In this document: one piece after another, positions 22,230 to 23,544 of the stretch
Numbering within the stretch: the first letter of the stretch is position 1
How the letters are laid out: the number at the start of each line of letters is the position of its first letter
Assembly (NCBI GenBank): GCA_013372875.1
Contig: JABXIW010000320.1
Location: 1 to 23,544 of the forward strand
Length of the DNA stretch: 23,544 bases
DNA from: Gammaproteobacteria bacterium
GTDB lineage: Bacteria > Pseudomonadota > Gammaproteobacteria > Enterobacterales > Kangiellaceae
Direction of reading: 5' to 3'
Program-made: the position numbers and the translations under genes
Notes under the pieces: generated by a model
What the model saw: only the letters and a program-made list of their open reading frames with translations
Databases searched by the model: none
What the model was told of the DNA's origin: nothing

Positions 22230-22658
22230 CTAATAATTAACTTTTCCACGCATGGACTTTTTACTCTGGTTCCTTTTTTTACTTTCTAAACGGCGCTTTT
22301 TAGAACCTAAGGTCGGCTTAGTAGCGATACGTTTCTTTTCGGTCTTAATGGCGTTTTCTACAAAGGTTTTTAAACGATGAATTGCATCATCACGATTTCT
22401 AGCTTGAGTTCGATGAGTTTGGGCTTTAAGAATGAACTCACCATTAGCAGTTAAACGACTGTCTTTAACTGCTAATAGCTTTTGCTTATAGAAATCAGGA
22501 ATAGACGAATTCTTAATATCCCAACGTAAATGGATCGCGCTGGATACCTTATTAACATTCTGCCCACCCGCTCCTTGTGCGCGGATCGCAGAAAACTCCA
22601 GTTCTTCAGAGTTGATATAAAAATCATTATTAATTTGAACTTTCAAACTATTACTCAA
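22230..22658 (-). CDS. arfB: alternative ribosome-rescue factor ArfB (YaeJ)
   Basis: A 142-residue peptidyl-tRNA hydrolase that frees stalled ribosomes lacking a stop codon. The release-factor-like domain holds the GGQ motif in RAQGAGGQNVNKVSSAIHLR (GGQ at 31-33), and the C-terminus is a basic tail (TLGSKKRRLESKKRNQSKKS) that enters the empty mRNA channel, as in E. coli ArfB (140 residues). The start codon is TTG, and the first eight bases (TTGAGTAA) overlap the end of prpF, including its TAA. The gene is therefore likely coupled to prpF translation. An unrelated release factor would be longer and carry a stop-codon recognition domain, absent here. Confidence 0.93.
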   Translation of the reverse strand: MSNSLKVQINNDFYINSEELEFSAIRAQGAGGQNVNKVSSAIHLRWDIKNSSIPDFYKQKLLAVKDSRLTANGEFILKAQTHRTQARNRDDAIHRLKTFVENAIKTEKKRIATKPTLGSKKRRLESKKRNQSKKSMRGKVNY

Positions 22659-23544
22659 AAGGTACTCGAATATTTCCTTCCATCAATATTCTTGCACTTC
22701 GGCTCATAATAACTTTTTTCGCTTTCCATTGGCCATCAACTTCTGCAACTTCTGCGCCAACTTTTAGCGCGCCTGATGGATGTCCAAACCTAACTGACTC
22801 TCTACTGCCGCCACCCGCCGCCAAATTGACTAGCGTCCCCGGGATAGCTGAAGCGGTTGCGATAGCGACTGCGGCTGTGCCCATCATGGCGTGGTGTAGT
22901 AATCCCATAGAAAGCGCTCGAACGTTTAAGTCAATATCGCTTTCAGAAATGTCTTTACCACTTGAAGATGTGTAAGATTTTGCTGGTGCCACAAAAGCAA
23001 TTTTTGGTGTGTGTTGACGAGTCTTCGCTTCTTCAATATCAGTAATCAAGCCCATCTTGATAGCACCATAAGCACGGATGCGTTCAAACATTTCCAATGC
23101 TTTTGTATCGCCGTTGATATTGGTTTGTAATTCAGTGCCATTAAAAGCGCCGTCTGTGCCATTACCCTGCATATTGGGTATTTCATCAGTATTTAAGAAG
23201 ATGGTTGGAATACCTGCGGCGATCATGGAGGCTTTGAAAGTACCAATACCTGGAACCTCTAAATCATCCACTAAATTGCCCGTTGGGAACATAGGTGTAT
23301 CGCCTGATACTGGCTCAACGAATTCGATTGTTACTTCCGCTGCCGGAAAAGTTACGCCATCAAGCTCAAAATCACCCGTCTCTTGGACTTCACCATTGGT
23401 AATTGGCACATGAGCAATAATGGTCTTCTTGATATTGGCTTGCCAAATACGCACTACGCAAATACCATTCTCAGGAATACGCTCAGCATCGACTAAACCG
23501 CTACTAATGGCGAAAGAGCCAACCGCCGCGGTTAAGTTACCGCA
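22651..23544 (-). CDS. prpF: 2-methylaconitate cis-trans isomerase PrpF, C-terminal part
   Basis: The right edge cuts this gene; 297 C-terminal residues of about 390 are visible. The segments RIWQANIKKTIIAHVPITNG, QETGDFELDGVTFPAAEV, MFPTGNLVDDLEVPGIG and GIPTIFLNTDEI are very close to PrpF of Shewanella and relatives. PrpF works with the AcnD-type methylcitrate dehydratase in the 2-methylcitrate cycle of propionate breakdown. The edge falls at CGNLTAAVG, whose first residue is probably the catalytic cysteine. The usual partners (prpC, acnD, prpB) would be expected upstream, beyond the window. arfB follows with an 8-base overlap. An internal ATG-like start at 23454 (actually GTG) should not be used, since the frame and homology run on to the edge. 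Confidence 0.93.
   Translation of the reverse strand, partial: CGNLTAAVGSFAISSGLVDAERIPENGICVVRIWQANIKKTIIAHVPITNGEVQETGDFELDGVTFPAAEVTIEFVEPVSGDTPMFPTGNLVDDLEVPGIGTFKASMIAAGIPTIFLNTDEIPNMQGNGTDGAFNGTELQTNINGDTKALEMFERIRAYGAIKMGLITDIEEAKTRQHTPKIAFVAPAKSYTSSSGKDISESDIDLNVRALSMGLLHHAMMGTAAVAIATASAIPGTLVNLAAGGGSRESVRFGHPSGALKVGAEVAEVDGQWKAKKVIMSRSARILMEGNIRVPFE

Noticed and set aside
1..23544. CRISPR array, mobile element, prophage or genomic island
   Set aside because: No evenly spaced direct repeats with spacers, no transposase, integrase, att-like repeat or tRNA gene was seen; gene content looks like core chromosome.

Overview
The window reads as about 23.5 kb of chromosome from an AT-rich, probably marine, gammaproteobacterium. 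The protein families (TrhO, SrkA, TIGR02647, ArfB, PrpF, lipoprotein M3 peptidase) and the compact operons with Shine-Dalgarno sites and intrinsic terminators fit that group. A relative of Kangiella is possible, but this is a low-confidence guess from protein flavour only. I see no rRNA, tRNA, CRISPR array, insertion sequence, integrase or prophage gene.

Layout. Positions 1-209 hold the 5' end of trhO (minus strand). Next is a minus-strand trio transcribed as NlpC/P60 lipoprotein, GIY-YIG protein, YgjP-like metalloprotein (1820 to 315). A SulP anion transporter is followed by the stress kinase srkA (4464 to 1887). An SRPBCC protein and a FemAB-like acyltransferase follow (5023 to 4586 and 6219 to 5101). 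Positions 6291-6526 form a self-contained unit with promoter, strong ribosome site, a 26-codon membrane mini-protein and tandem terminators. Then come a TIGR02647 protein (6683-6916), an M3 peptidase lipoprotein (6989-9187) and an MFS transporter (9335-10579).

The most interesting block is a tight minus-strand operon from 16063 to 10654: DUF4407 membrane coiled-coil protein, Tat-signal aldo/keto reductase, PhzF-like protein, EgtB and EgtD. EgtD and EgtB are the ergothioneine enzymes (histidine to hercynine, then C-S bond formation). No egtA, egtC or egtE is in the window, so the three upstream genes are candidates for an altered or extended thiohistidine pathway. The MFS gene just downstream could carry a product or substrate but has a plausible promoter of its own.

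Beyond that lie a seven-helix diguanylate cyclase (16274-17476) and a GNAT acetyltransferase (17534-18043), both minus. Two plus-strand genes follow: a two-helix membrane protein (18178-18714) and a secreted protein with five perfect 11-residue repeats (18917-19870). A GFA-fold zinc protein (minus) shares a bidirectional terminator with the latter. An FAD-dependent amine oxidase-like protein (20399-21688, plus) converges on a minus-strand set: prpF (cut by the window end), arfB (overlapping prpF, TTG start) and a DUF3592 membrane protein.

Regulatory highlights: the SulP and mini-protein promoters share a nearly identical 23-base block, and a terminator-like hairpin lies between the SulP promoter and its start codon. 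Several annotated starts should be shortened; each case is explained in its entry.
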